In this document: in pieces, positions 1-5,843 of the stretch
Layout of the letters: each line of letters starts with the position of its first letter
How positions within the stretch are numbered: the first letter of the stretch is position 1
Assembly: GCA_900553845.1 (NCBI GenBank)
Contig: USEW01000110.1
Span: 1-6,552 of the forward strand
DNA length: 6,552 nucleotides
From: an uncultured bacterium
GTDB lineage: Bacteria > Cyanobacteriota > Vampirovibrionia > Gastranaerophilales > Gastranaerophilaceae
Direction of reading: 5' to 3'
Made by a program: the position numbers and the translations under genes
Notes under the pieces: generated by a model
The model's input: the letters and a program-made list of their open reading frames with translations, nothing else
Databases searched by the model: none
Told to the model about the DNA's origin: nothing

Positions 1-2283
1 CCTATGCAAGTTAATACCCTCGGATAAAACATCCGTAGTAATTAAATATCTTAAATCATCAACTTGGTAAGCTTCTTTTTGATTTGGATCATAGTTATAT
101 TTAATAACATCTTTTAAATCATCACTTTTTGCAGATGAATAGAACAAAACTTTATTGCCATAAATTTGTTTTAAAGCCTCTGATAGGTTTTCTCCTGTTT
201 CTGATGATTCAGTGAATATAACCATTTTTTTATCTTTCAAGAGTTTATTGTTCTGCAATTCAGACAAAAATTTTTCTTGTTTGTAATCATGTTGTATTGA
301 TTTCAAGTCTTGTAATAGTTCTTTCAAAAGATTTAAGTCTCGGTTTAAATCCTGTACAAAATCACTATTGAATTCAGAGACAGAAAATGCTTCAAGGTCT
401 TTATCTTTTGCTTTTTCCAATAAATCGTCAATTGATTTTATATCATCATCAATGTAGTCCAAAACATTAATATCTTTACTTATATAAACCGTTCCACTGT
501 TTATCATAGAAAGCATTTTTTCATGAGATTCAATTGAGCGTTCTAATGTTTTCTGAAAGGCATACTTAGAACTTTCAAGTCGTTTTACTAACCTACTTTT
601 CATAAAGCCAACATTATTCATCTGTTGTTGATTTTCAAATGCTGATAACTGTTTATTTTTTAGATATGTTTTTGGAGCATATCTTGCATATGATAGACGT
701 TCTTCTTTGGGAGTGTCTTTTGTTCCGATAATTCTGATAGTCTTTTCAAAAATATCATTTGTGTGTTTATCAAACTCATAGATAATCTCTTGTGGTGGTT
801 GAACATCTGGGAAGAATAGTCCTTGTTTTTTCATATCTGATTCAAAATACTTTTTAATATCAGTTCTTGTTCTTCTAATCATTAGGTATGCAAGAATTTT
901 ATCCCTTACTTCTTTTGATACCCTTTTTACAGCATTTATATACTTAGGATTATCTTTTGTTCCACATTCTTTTTCTATTTGTTTAATTTTACCTCTTCTG
1001 TTGGCAAAAAACGCTTCTAAATTTGGTAAGCCAGGGATATCACTATCTACTGGATTTTGGAATAGTGAAATTAAGTAATAGAAATCAAAAAATGTATTGT
1101 TTAGAGGCGTTGCAGAAATAAGGACAACCTTCTTATTTCTGCAAATCCTTTTGAGAAGCTCATATTGAGAGTTGTTACCATTTCTAAATCTATGAGCTTC
1201 ATCTATAAATATATAGTCATATGACCTCTCACCGAGTTTTTCAATTTTTTCAACTCTTTGTGCAATTTTAGGCAGCATACCTGTTGATTCAATATCATAA
1301 TTCTTGTTTTTTATATTGAAATCCTTAAAAGCCTCTTGCCAGTTTGTTATAACAGGAGGAGGAGCTATAACTAAAATTTTGTTGCTTTCAAGAGTTTTTG
1401 CAAACATTGCTGCAATATACGTTTTTCCTAAACCAACAACATCTGAAATAAAAGCACCACCATATTCATTAACTATTTTATTAATTTTAGCAATTGCATT
1501 GATTTGGTAATCCAATTTCATGTATTTTTCTGGCAAGTCTTCAACGTCAAGAACCTGTTCCATATTTATTTCATCATAGAAATATTCATACAGAAATTTT
1601 AAATATATTTCATATGGAGTTACACTTTCATTTAACCAAGTTTTTGTTTCAATAGCATTTGTATACTCTTCGCTAATAGGAACAGCAGTTTCCCATAATT
1701 CTTCGAACTTTTCTAAAGCATATTCCACATCGTCATCATCTCTTAATTCAACATTAAATTCATATTGACTATTCAATCCATTTTCTGTAAAATTGCTTGA
1801 ACCTGTAACGACAGAGCCTAATATTGGAATTTCATCTTGATTGTATCTTGTGATATACACTTTTGCATGTATATTTTGATCTCTGCAGGCCTTCATTTCA
1901 ATTTTTCCATTGGCTAAAAGTTCTCTAAATTTATTTACTCCAACTGCAACATCTTCAATATCATCTGAATTTTCAAATTCAGATTTAACTTCTTGTACAA
2001 AATGCTTTTTAATGCTTGTTTGACTTTCAAAATCTAACTTTTGTTGTTCAATATCATGCAAAATATCATAAGTTTGTCTATCAACATTTAGTCCAACTAA
2101 AATTCGTATCTTTTCAACATTCTCAAGAGATTCATACAAGCGATGAAAACCGCTTGTTCTAAAATAACCGACTAAAGAATCGAAATACTGAGCATGTTTT
2201 AAAGTTTTATTAAATCGTTCATAAAGTCCCACACCATCTTTATTAGTATAAAACTTCGTATTTCGTCTTTTATCTTCTGCCAT
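1..2283 (-). CDS. PLD-like nuclease / SNF2-type helicase fusion, C-terminus cut by window edge
   Basis: The frame is open without a stop from the ATG at 2283-2281 to base 1 (761 codons). Seen: an N-terminal phospholipase-D-like domain (about 1-220) with H139-x-K141 and a following G161-S-S-N164 motif. The SF2 helicase core follows: Q260, Walker A DVVGLGKT (281-288), motif Ia near 302-315, DEAH box FIDEAH (359-364), SAT (390-392), the SNF2-like IRRTRTD stretch (469-474), motif IV near 687-692, and motif V TTDVLSEGINL (749-759). Motif VI and the C-terminus lie beyond the edge. Family knowledge: PLD-SNF2 helicases are ATP-driven DNA or RNA translocases, often found in defence islands near methyltransferase genes. 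A defence role here is inference. The start is supported by AGGGAG five bases upstream and an extended -10. The gene is divergent from the recombinase and would be the first gene of any leftward operon. Confidence 0.93.
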   Translation of the reverse strand, partial: MAEDKRRNTKFYTNKDGVGLYERFNKTLKHAQYFDSLVGYFRTSGFHRLYESLENVEKIRILVGLNVDRQTYDILHDIEQQKLDFESQTSIKKHFVQEVKSEFENSDDIEDVAVGVNKFRELLANGKIEMKACRDQNIHAKVYITRYNQDEIPILGSVVTGSSNFTENGLNSQYEFNVELRDDDDVEYALEKFEELWETAVPISEEYTNAIETKTWLNESVTPYEIYLKFLYEYFYDEINMEQVLDVEDLPEKYMKLDYQINAIAKINKIVNEYGGAFISDVVGLGKTYIAAMFAKTLESNKILVIAPPPVITNWQEAFKDFNIKNKNYDIESTGMLPKIAQRVEKIEKLGERSYDYIFIDEAHRFRNGNNSQYELLKRICRNKKVVLISATPLNNTFFDFYYLISLFQNPVDSDIPGLPNLEAFFANRRGKIKQIEKECGTKDNPKYINAVKRVSKEVRDKILAYLMIRRTRTDIKKYFESDMKKQGLFFPDVQPPQEIIYEFDKHTNDIFEKTIRIIGTKDTPKEERLSYARYAPKTYLKNKQLSAFENQQQMNNVGFMKSRLVKRLESSKYAFQKTLERSIESHEKMLSMINSGTVYISKDINVLDYIDDDIKSIDDLLEKAKDKDLEAFSVSEFNSDFVQDLNRDLNLLKELLQDLKSIQHDYKQEKFLSELQNNKLLKDKKMVIFTESSETGENLSEALKQIYGNKVLFYSSAKSDDLKDVIKYNYDPNQKEAYQVDDLRYLITTDVLSEGINLHR

Positions 2284-2288
2284 TCTTA

Positions 2289-2318
2289 CTCCCTTTTTGT
2301 TATATATTTATTATAGCA
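2289..2318 (-). promoter_or_regulatory. Extended -10 promoter and RBS of the helicase gene
   Basis: Read on the minus strand, TGCTATAAT (2318-2310) is a perfect extended -10 element. It is followed 15 bases later by a strong ribosome binding site, AGGGAG (2294-2289), five bases before the ATG. No good -35 box is seen at the usual distance, which is tolerated by extended -10 promoters. The leader would be about 20 bases. Confidence 0.55.
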
Positions 2319-2472
2319 TAAAAATGAGCATCTGCACTTATTTTCTATTCCCAAACCAACTTGCGAACAACGATAACAAGGAATGTTTTTATAGTATTAT
2401 GTTTTTATTTCCTATACAATCATTGAAAGAGCTACTGTCTTGAGATTTAGGGCTTAAAAATTTTTTCATACT

Positions 2473-2492
2473 TGCTATAATTTGAATATTCA
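2473..2492 (+). promoter_or_regulatory. Possible extended -10 promoter with palindromic operator
   Basis: TGCTATAAT at 2473-2481 is followed at once by the perfect 10-base palindrome TGAATATTCA at 2483-2492, which would cover the transcription start. No convincing -35 box is seen. The first ATG downstream (2508) opens only a 10-codon frame, so any product would be a small RNA or the leader of the decayed frame at 2557-2763. The arrangement resembles an operator over a start site, but this is inference from pattern alone. Confidence 0.3.
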
Positions 2493-2585
2493 GCCTCAGT
2501 TTTTTTTATGAACTCACTATCGAGTATAGAATTAAACTAAAGTATTTGTTCAATAAAATCAAAATAAATTTAAACTATGGATAGA

Positions 2586-2606
2586 GGAAGGGAATAGTTC
2601 CCTTTC
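2586..2606. repeat. Short perfect-looking hairpin (9-bp stem, 3-base loop)
   Basis: The arms GGAAGGGAA (2586-2594) and TTCCCTTTC (2598-2606) pair over nine positions with one G-T wobble around the loop TAG. No T-run follows on either strand, so it is not a standard intrinsic terminator. It could be an operator or RNA structure, or a chance feature of the decayed frame it lies in. Confidence 0.4.
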
Positions 2607-2644
2607 ACAATCAAAAGGTATCCGTAGTGAAAGAATTGAATAAA

Positions 2645-2661
2645 AATATTCTGAATATTCA
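2645..2661. repeat. Overlapping AT-rich palindromes, second TGAATATTCA copy
   Basis: AATATTC and GAATATT form a perfect 7-base inverted repeat around a central T (2645-2659). It overlaps the palindrome TGAATATTCA (2652-2661), which is identical to the copy at 2483-2492. Two identical 10-base palindromes 169 bases apart in one intergenic region suggest a dimeric regulator site, but AT-rich palindromes also arise by chance. Confidence 0.3.
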
Positions 2662-2771
2662 AGATTCATATTCTATTCTAAATTAGATATTATTCCGGAA
2701 GATGATATTTCAAATAAAACATTTGGAAAAGGATTGATTCAATTGATTTCTGGCTTTGAATAAATTTTGAC

Positions 2772-2820
2772 CTGGCAAAGGAAGTATAGGATGCTATAAT
2801 TCGAAGCAAAAAAGCAAGGA
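2772..2820 (+). promoter_or_regulatory. Recombinase promoter and RBS
   Basis: TGCTATAAT (2792-2800) is a perfect extended -10. A weak -35, CTGGCA (2772-2777, four of six matches), lies at a 17-base spacing; the better-looking TTGACC at 2767 is too far away (22 bases). The ribosome binding site AAGGA (2816-2820) lies four bases before the ATG at 2825, which is rather close but supports this start. Confidence 0.55.
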
Positions 2821-2824
2821 AAAT

Positions 2825-4342
2825 ATGAAAAAAGCAGTTAGTTATGTAAGGGTATCGTCAGAAGACCAAAAGAAACACGGATATAGCATAGGTCAGCAAA
2901 TTACAAATAATATGAATTTTGCCCTGCAAAATGGTTATACAATAGTTAAAACCTTTAAAGATGAGGGTATATCTGCAAAGGATTTAAACAGACCTGCCTT
3001 GCAAGAATTAATAGAATATTGTGTTGATAAGAATAACCATGTTGAAGCTGTTATTGTTTGGAAATTAGACAGAATTTCAAGAAGTGTTGCAGATTATACA
3101 GCAACATTATCCCCATTTTTTGCCCAGAATAACATCCAGTTGTTAACCGTAACTGATATTAACGGTGAAGGGCTTGATGTTGAAATGATGAGGCAAATAT
3201 CTATGGTATTTGCCGAACGTGAACGTAAAATGACAGCAATGAGAACAAAAGAAGGTATAAGGGGGAAAGTTGCCTTAGGTCAATATCCATACCATGCCCC
3301 TTATGGCTATAAAAACATCGAGGTTAAAGGTTCTAAGTATAAAAAAATGGAAATAGATGAAGATAACGCATTTTTTGTACGTCAAGCATACAACATGTGT
3401 TTACAAGGGGATTCGATAGATACAATAACTGCTAAATTATATAAAATGGGGTTTAGAAATAAGCATGGTAATAGAGTTCCAAGCTCATCAGTTGAATACA
3501 TATTACATAATATAGTGTATATCGGAAAATTTTATTATGATGATATTCCTATAGAAAATACAGATTATAAACCTATCATAAACGAAGCTACATATTACGC
3601 AGTTCAAGAAAAATTAAATTCACCTAATAAAACAAGACAGAATCACACTCAATTTCCATATAATGAGTGCATGACCTGTGGTGTTTGTGGTTGTCAACTT
3701 ACAGGCGAAGTTAAGAGAAAGAAAAGCAAAAACGGTGAAAAGCAATATATCTATTATCATTGCACAGGTAATAGGGGTGGTAATTGTAAGAAAAATAGTT
3801 ATATAAGGCAAGAAGTGTTAGATGAAGCCTTTACTAATATCCTTAAACAAATAACTATCCCAGAAAGTGTACATGAACTTGTTATAAATGGTTTGAAAGA
3901 AGTACACAAACAACAAAACCAAGATTTTGAACAACAAAAGAAATCAATAAGAAAACGTATAGATAAAATAGATAAGACTTTAAAATCAGTATTTGAAAGT
4001 GGTTTTAGTAAGCATGATGAAATAATGATGAAGAACATAGAAGAATGGGAAGTTGAAAGAAGAACATTATTTTTGGAAGAACAAGAATTACTAAAAGCAA
4101 CTAAGACCTTTTTTGTCCAATCGAACTGTCTATTAAACTTCTGCAAAGACTGTCATAGTGCGTTTCTTAAGGGTACTGCCGAACAAAAACGAAAAATAGT
4201 GCAGATGGTGTGTTCGAACTTTTCTTATGACGGGGAAAAGCTAGACATAGTGCCTAATCTAGTGCTCAAAGTTATCATCAAAAATAACTTAAGCAATAAA
4301 AAACTCCTCAGGTTGGACTCGAACCAACAACCTACCGGTTAA
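2825..4342 (+). CDS. Serine recombinase (site-specific integrase type) ending inside tRNA-Asn
   Basis: A 505-residue serine recombinase that would cut and rejoin DNA at short attachment sites through a phosphoserine link. Seen: the N-terminal resolvase domain (about 3-150) with YVRVS and presumed nucleophile S11, plus R9 and the KLDRISR motif (R83, R86); the long helix with ERERK (131-135); a Recombinase domain (about 155-265) from the YPYHAPYGY stretch; a zinc ribbon with cysteines 282, 285, 288, 290, 313 and 321; a charged coiled coil (about 358-430); and a short C-terminal tail. The domain order is complete, so the gene appears intact. Residues 494-505 (LLRLDSNQQPTG) and the stop are read from the antisense strand of the tRNA-Asn gene, so the family-derived protein probably ends near residue 490. 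It likely drives integration and excision of the element to its left; its target being this tRNA is inference. Confidence 0.95.
   Translation: MKKAVSYVRVSSEDQKKHGYSIGQQITNNMNFALQNGYTIVKTFKDEGISAKDLNRPALQELIEYCVDKNNHVEAVIVWKLDRISRSVADYTATLSPFFAQNNIQLLTVTDINGEGLDVEMMRQISMVFAERERKMTAMRTKEGIRGKVALGQYPYHAPYGYKNIEVKGSKYKKMEIDEDNAFFVRQAYNMCLQGDSIDTITAKLYKMGFRNKHGNRVPSSSVEYILHNIVYIGKFYYDDIPIENTDYKPIINEATYYAVQEKLNSPNKTRQNHTQFPYNECMTCGVCGCQLTGEVKRKKSKNGEKQYIYYHCTGNRGGNCKKNSYIRQEVLDEAFTNILKQITIPESVHELVINGLKEVHKQQNQDFEQQKKSIRKRIDKIDKTLKSVFESGFSKHDEIMMKNIEEWEVERRTLFLEEQELLKATKTFFVQSNCLLNFCKDCHSAFLKGTAEQKRKIVQMVCSNFSYDGEKLDIVPNLVLKVIIKNNLSNKKLLRLDSNQQPTG
4304..4342. other. Candidate attachment site (att) in the tRNA-Asn 3' half
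   Basis: The tRNA 3' half, from the anticodon loop to the discriminator, overlaps the end of the recombinase gene. tRNA 3' ends are common integration targets, and integrase genes typically sit next to the att site, so the crossover probably lies here. The matching second copy was not found elsewhere in the window; it would lie beyond the left edge if the element extends that way. The crossover base cannot be determined from one junction. Confidence 0.4.
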
Positions 4343-4375
4343 CAGCCGGTTGCTCCGCCATTGAGCTACTGAGGA
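4304..4375 (-). tRNA. tRNA-Asn (anticodon GUU)
   Basis: Read on the minus strand, a complete 72-base cloverleaf folds. The acceptor TCCTCAG pairs with CTGAGGA, the D-arm is GCTC/GAGC with a 7-base loop, the anticodon stem is ACCGG/CCGGT around the loop CTGTTAA (anticodon GTT at 4343-4341), the variable loop has 5 bases, and the T-arm is GTTGG/CCAAC with loop TTCGAGT. The discriminator base is G, as in other bacterial tRNA-Asn. CCA is not encoded, so it must be added by a nucleotidyltransferase. Six T residues directly follow the 3' end (plus-strand A-run 4298-4303) and may help end transcription. The recombinase reading frame overlaps its 3' half on the opposite strand. Confidence 0.97.
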
Positions 4376-4391
4376 TTATTTTTATATTTTT

Positions 4392-4419
4392 ATTATACAT
4401 AAAAAATTCTGCTTGTAAA
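4392..4419 (-). promoter_or_regulatory. Promoter of tRNA-Asn
   Basis: On the minus strand, TTTACA (4419-4414, five of six matches to the -35 consensus) and a perfect TATAAT (4397-4392) are separated by 16 bases. Transcription would start about 9-10 bases before the tRNA 5' end at 4375, a leader suited to RNase P processing. Confidence 0.6.
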
Positions 4420-4427
4420 GTATTTTT

Positions 4428-4766
4428 TTAGTTTTCGTTTTTTGTGTCAATTATAACATTTTTATATTCTTTATCACGAATAATCATAACTCCATCATTT
4501 ACTTTACGAAAAGAGTTATCTTTTTCTGTATACTTTGTATCTTCAATTTGAACTCCATTTAGTTCTTTACGATAAGCACCGCCTTTAAAATTTGTTTCAT
4601 TATTTCTGGTACGAACTCCACCTAAATTATTGCCATCATATAAAATAACTTGAGGTTTTAATGGTTGATATTCTGGATACTCAACATTTGAAGATTGGAC
4701 TTCTTCACATAGTCCAGTCATGCTTGTTAAAAATAAAGTAAATATTATAAATAACGTTTTTTTCAT
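4428..4766 (-). CDS. Small exported protein of unknown function with three about 21-residue repeats
   Basis: A 112-residue protein, family not recognised. Residues 1-20 form a signal peptide: MKKTLF, a hydrophobic core, then TSMTGLC followed by EE. The Cys at 20 is preceded by Leu rather than Gly, Ala or Ser, so a lipoprotein is possible but the lipobox is poor. The mature part is hydrophilic and carries a repeat with exact 21-residue spacing: GV or GGV at V51, V72 and V93, with YRKELNG and FRKVNDG before the second and third units. The chosen start is the ATG at 4766-4764, which has AGGAA (4779-4775) nine bases upstream. A TTG at 4799 would add 11 residues and spoil the signal peptide. It lies upstream of tRNA-Asn on the same strand. 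A periplasmic or surface location is inferred. Confidence 0.8.
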   Translation of the reverse strand: MKKTLFIIFTLFLTSMTGLCEEVQSSNVEYPEYQPLKPQVILYDGNNLGGVRTRNNETNFKGGAYRKELNGVQIEDTKYTEKDNSFRKVNDGVMIIRDKEYKNVIIDTKNEN

Positions 4767-4800
4767 TTTCTTAATTCCTGTTACTTGCTCATCTAACAAT

Positions 4801-4837
4801 AATTTAACATAAAATTATTTTACGTTCAACTATTATA
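4801..4837 (-). promoter_or_regulatory. Candidate promoters of the small exported protein gene
   Basis: Two overlapping possibilities lie on the minus strand. One is TTGAAC (4829-4824), then 17 bases ending in TGT, then TAAATT (4806-4801), which gives a 17-base spacing and an extended -10. The other is a perfect TATAAT (4837-4832) with no clear -35. Either gives a leader of some 30 to 65 bases. The choice cannot be made by eye. Confidence 0.4.
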
Positions 4838-4887
4838 CCTTTATGACTATTAAACATATAGAGAATAAATTTAATTTAAAAAAATAA

Positions 4888-4893
4888 TATATT
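4888..4893 (+). promoter_or_regulatory. Possible -10 box giving a leaderless MCE transcript
   Basis: TATATT (five of six consensus matches) lies so that transcription would begin at or next to the ATG at 4900, and no ribosome binding site precedes that ATG. The sequence around it is almost pure A and T, so other -10-like words are easy to find and this call is weak. Confidence 0.2.
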
Positions 4894-4899
4894 CTATAT

Positions 4900-5820
4900 A
4901 TGATAGAAAAAGTAAAAGCATATTTAAAAACCAAATCACATTTTTTTCGCACATTTTTTTTATTGTTATGCGCTTTTATTATATATTTTACATTCAAGAT
5001 ATTAAGCTATACATATATTACAATCGAATATACAAAACTTAGACCATTTCGAGGTTATCCGCCTGTAGTTTATAACGGTTTTAAAATAGGCAGATGTATT
5101 CGTATACGACCTGATAAGTCATATACCAAAACACGTATGACCATTGTTTTATTTCCAAAAGATCTAAATTTGCCAAGGAACACTTTTGCTCAGTTTAGAA
5201 GAATTAAAATTAATGACAAAAACCGTGACTTTGTTGAACTGATATATCCTTCTGCACCCGCTATAAGACGACTAAAAACTAAAAATGTTATACAGGGTAT
5301 TTCAATGATTCCAATGGAGGATTTTTTTCAAAATCAGGATCCAAATGCATTAAAAAATATCCAAAAAGACCTTTCCAAAACAATTAAAGATCTTGATAAC
5401 ACTATTCTTGCCTTAGGCGACTTATTTCAAACAATGCAAATTCTTGTTGAACAAAACCAAAATAATTTATACCAAACAACTACTAATTTTAATAAAGCAT
5501 CTGATAACGTTAACCAGATTACATCAAAAGTAAATTATGCAATAAATCAAAACGAACTTCAAAGCACTTTTTCAGGTATTAATGCATCTTTTACAAATAT
5601 TCAATCAACAACACAAAATTTATCAGTTTTAACAGGTTCTGTTGATACTCAGGTTCCAACAACAATAAACTCCCAGGTTATTCAGATTGATAATATTATT
5701 GACAATGTAGACGATATAACCTGTGGCATTAAAAATACTTTGTCCAAAAACTTTGGAGGATTAAGGATTCTCTTTGGGAAAACTATTAATGAAAACGACA
5801 ATTGCAATTGTGAAAAATGA
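4900..5820 (+). CDS. MCE/MlaD-family lipid-transport protein, membrane-anchored
   Basis: A 306-residue protein with one N-terminal membrane segment (about 16-36, no cleavage site) and an MCE domain (about 40-120). The domain shows the pattern LRPFRGYPPVVYNGFKIG (48-64), where MlaD proteins have a conserved glycine-rich 'G-x-x-V-x-x-x-G-x-x-x-G' turn, then LPRNTFAQF (91-99) and FVELIYPSAP (111-120). Residues about 145-280 are a long polar helical, probably coiled-coil region. The tail ends in NDNCNCEK. MCE proteins form hexameric rings or tubes moving lipids between inner and outer membranes, powered by MlaE/MlaF-type ABC transporters, none of which is seen here. It is longer than E. coli MlaD (about 180 residues) because of the C-terminal helices. 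ATG 4900 is the first start after an in-frame stop at 4885 and has no clear Shine-Dalgarno sequence. Confidence 0.85.
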   Translation: MIEKVKAYLKTKSHFFRTFFLLLCAFIIYFTFKILSYTYITIEYTKLRPFRGYPPVVYNGFKIGRCIRIRPDKSYTKTRMTIVLFPKDLNLPRNTFAQFRRIKINDKNRDFVELIYPSAPAIRRLKTKNVIQGISMIPMEDFFQNQDPNALKNIQKDLSKTIKDLDNTILALGDLFQTMQILVEQNQNNLYQTTTNFNKASDNVNQITSKVNYAINQNELQSTFSGINASFTNIQSTTQNLSVLTGSVDTQVPTTINSQVIQIDNIIDNVDDITCGIKNTLSKNFGGLRILFGKTINENDNCNCEK

Positions 5821-5843
5821 TTTAACAAAATATAGGTAATAGT

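Larger units (their letters stand above)
2557..2763 (+). pseudogene. Possible gene remnant, one in-frame stop, no start codon
   Basis: One frame is open from 2557 to 2763 except for a single TAA at 2641-2643. Its translation looks protein-like on both sides of the stop: EEGNSSLSQSKGIRSERIE before it, and KLDIIPEDDISNKTFGKG then LIQLISGFE after it, ending at TAA 2761-2763. There is no ATG start and no recognised family. It could be the tail of a gene broken when the accessory region was assembled, or chance openness in AT-rich DNA. It ends just before the recombinase promoter. Confidence 0.2.
2284..2824. other. Divergent intergenic region, 541 bases, no intact gene
   Basis: This gap separates the divergent helicase and recombinase genes. 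No intact coding region is supported on either strand. It holds the helicase promoter at its left end, the recombinase promoter at its right end, a third promoter-like TGCTATAAT at 2473-2481, two copies of the palindrome TGAATATTCA (2483-2492 and 2652-2661), a 9-bp hairpin at 2586-2606, and a stop-interrupted reading frame at 2557-2763. The 2340-2470 part shows nothing recognisable apart from very short ATG-initiated frames. Confidence 0.6.
1..4303. mobile_element. Putative integrated element (right end only)
   Basis: The stretch from the tRNA-Asn 3' end to the left window edge contains the serine recombinase, a promoter-rich gap and the PLD-helicase, and has no housekeeping gene. The recombinase sits at the tRNA 3' end as in tRNA-targeted genomic islands. 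Extent, left boundary and type (island, conjugative element or prophage) are unknown; no conjugation or virion gene is visible. Confidence 0.4.

Noticed and set aside
1304..1510. Plus-strand 68-codon open frame
   Set aside because: It lies opposite the well-supported helicase frame, over its Walker A and motif Ia codons, has no family features and is an antisense shadow.
2767..2772. TTGACC as the -35 box of the recombinase
   Set aside because: It is 22 bases from the TATAAT, beyond the usual 16-18, so it is unlikely to work with that -10.
3620..4146. Two minus-strand open frames opposite the recombinase
   Set aside because: Both are low-complexity hydrophobic or Ser/Cys-rich shadows of the zinc-ribbon and coiled-coil codons of the recombinase, without good start signals.
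4767..4799. TTG start extending the small exported protein by 11 residues
   Set aside because: The ATG at 4766 has a proper AGGAA site and begins a standard signal peptide; the extension would put a charged segment before it.
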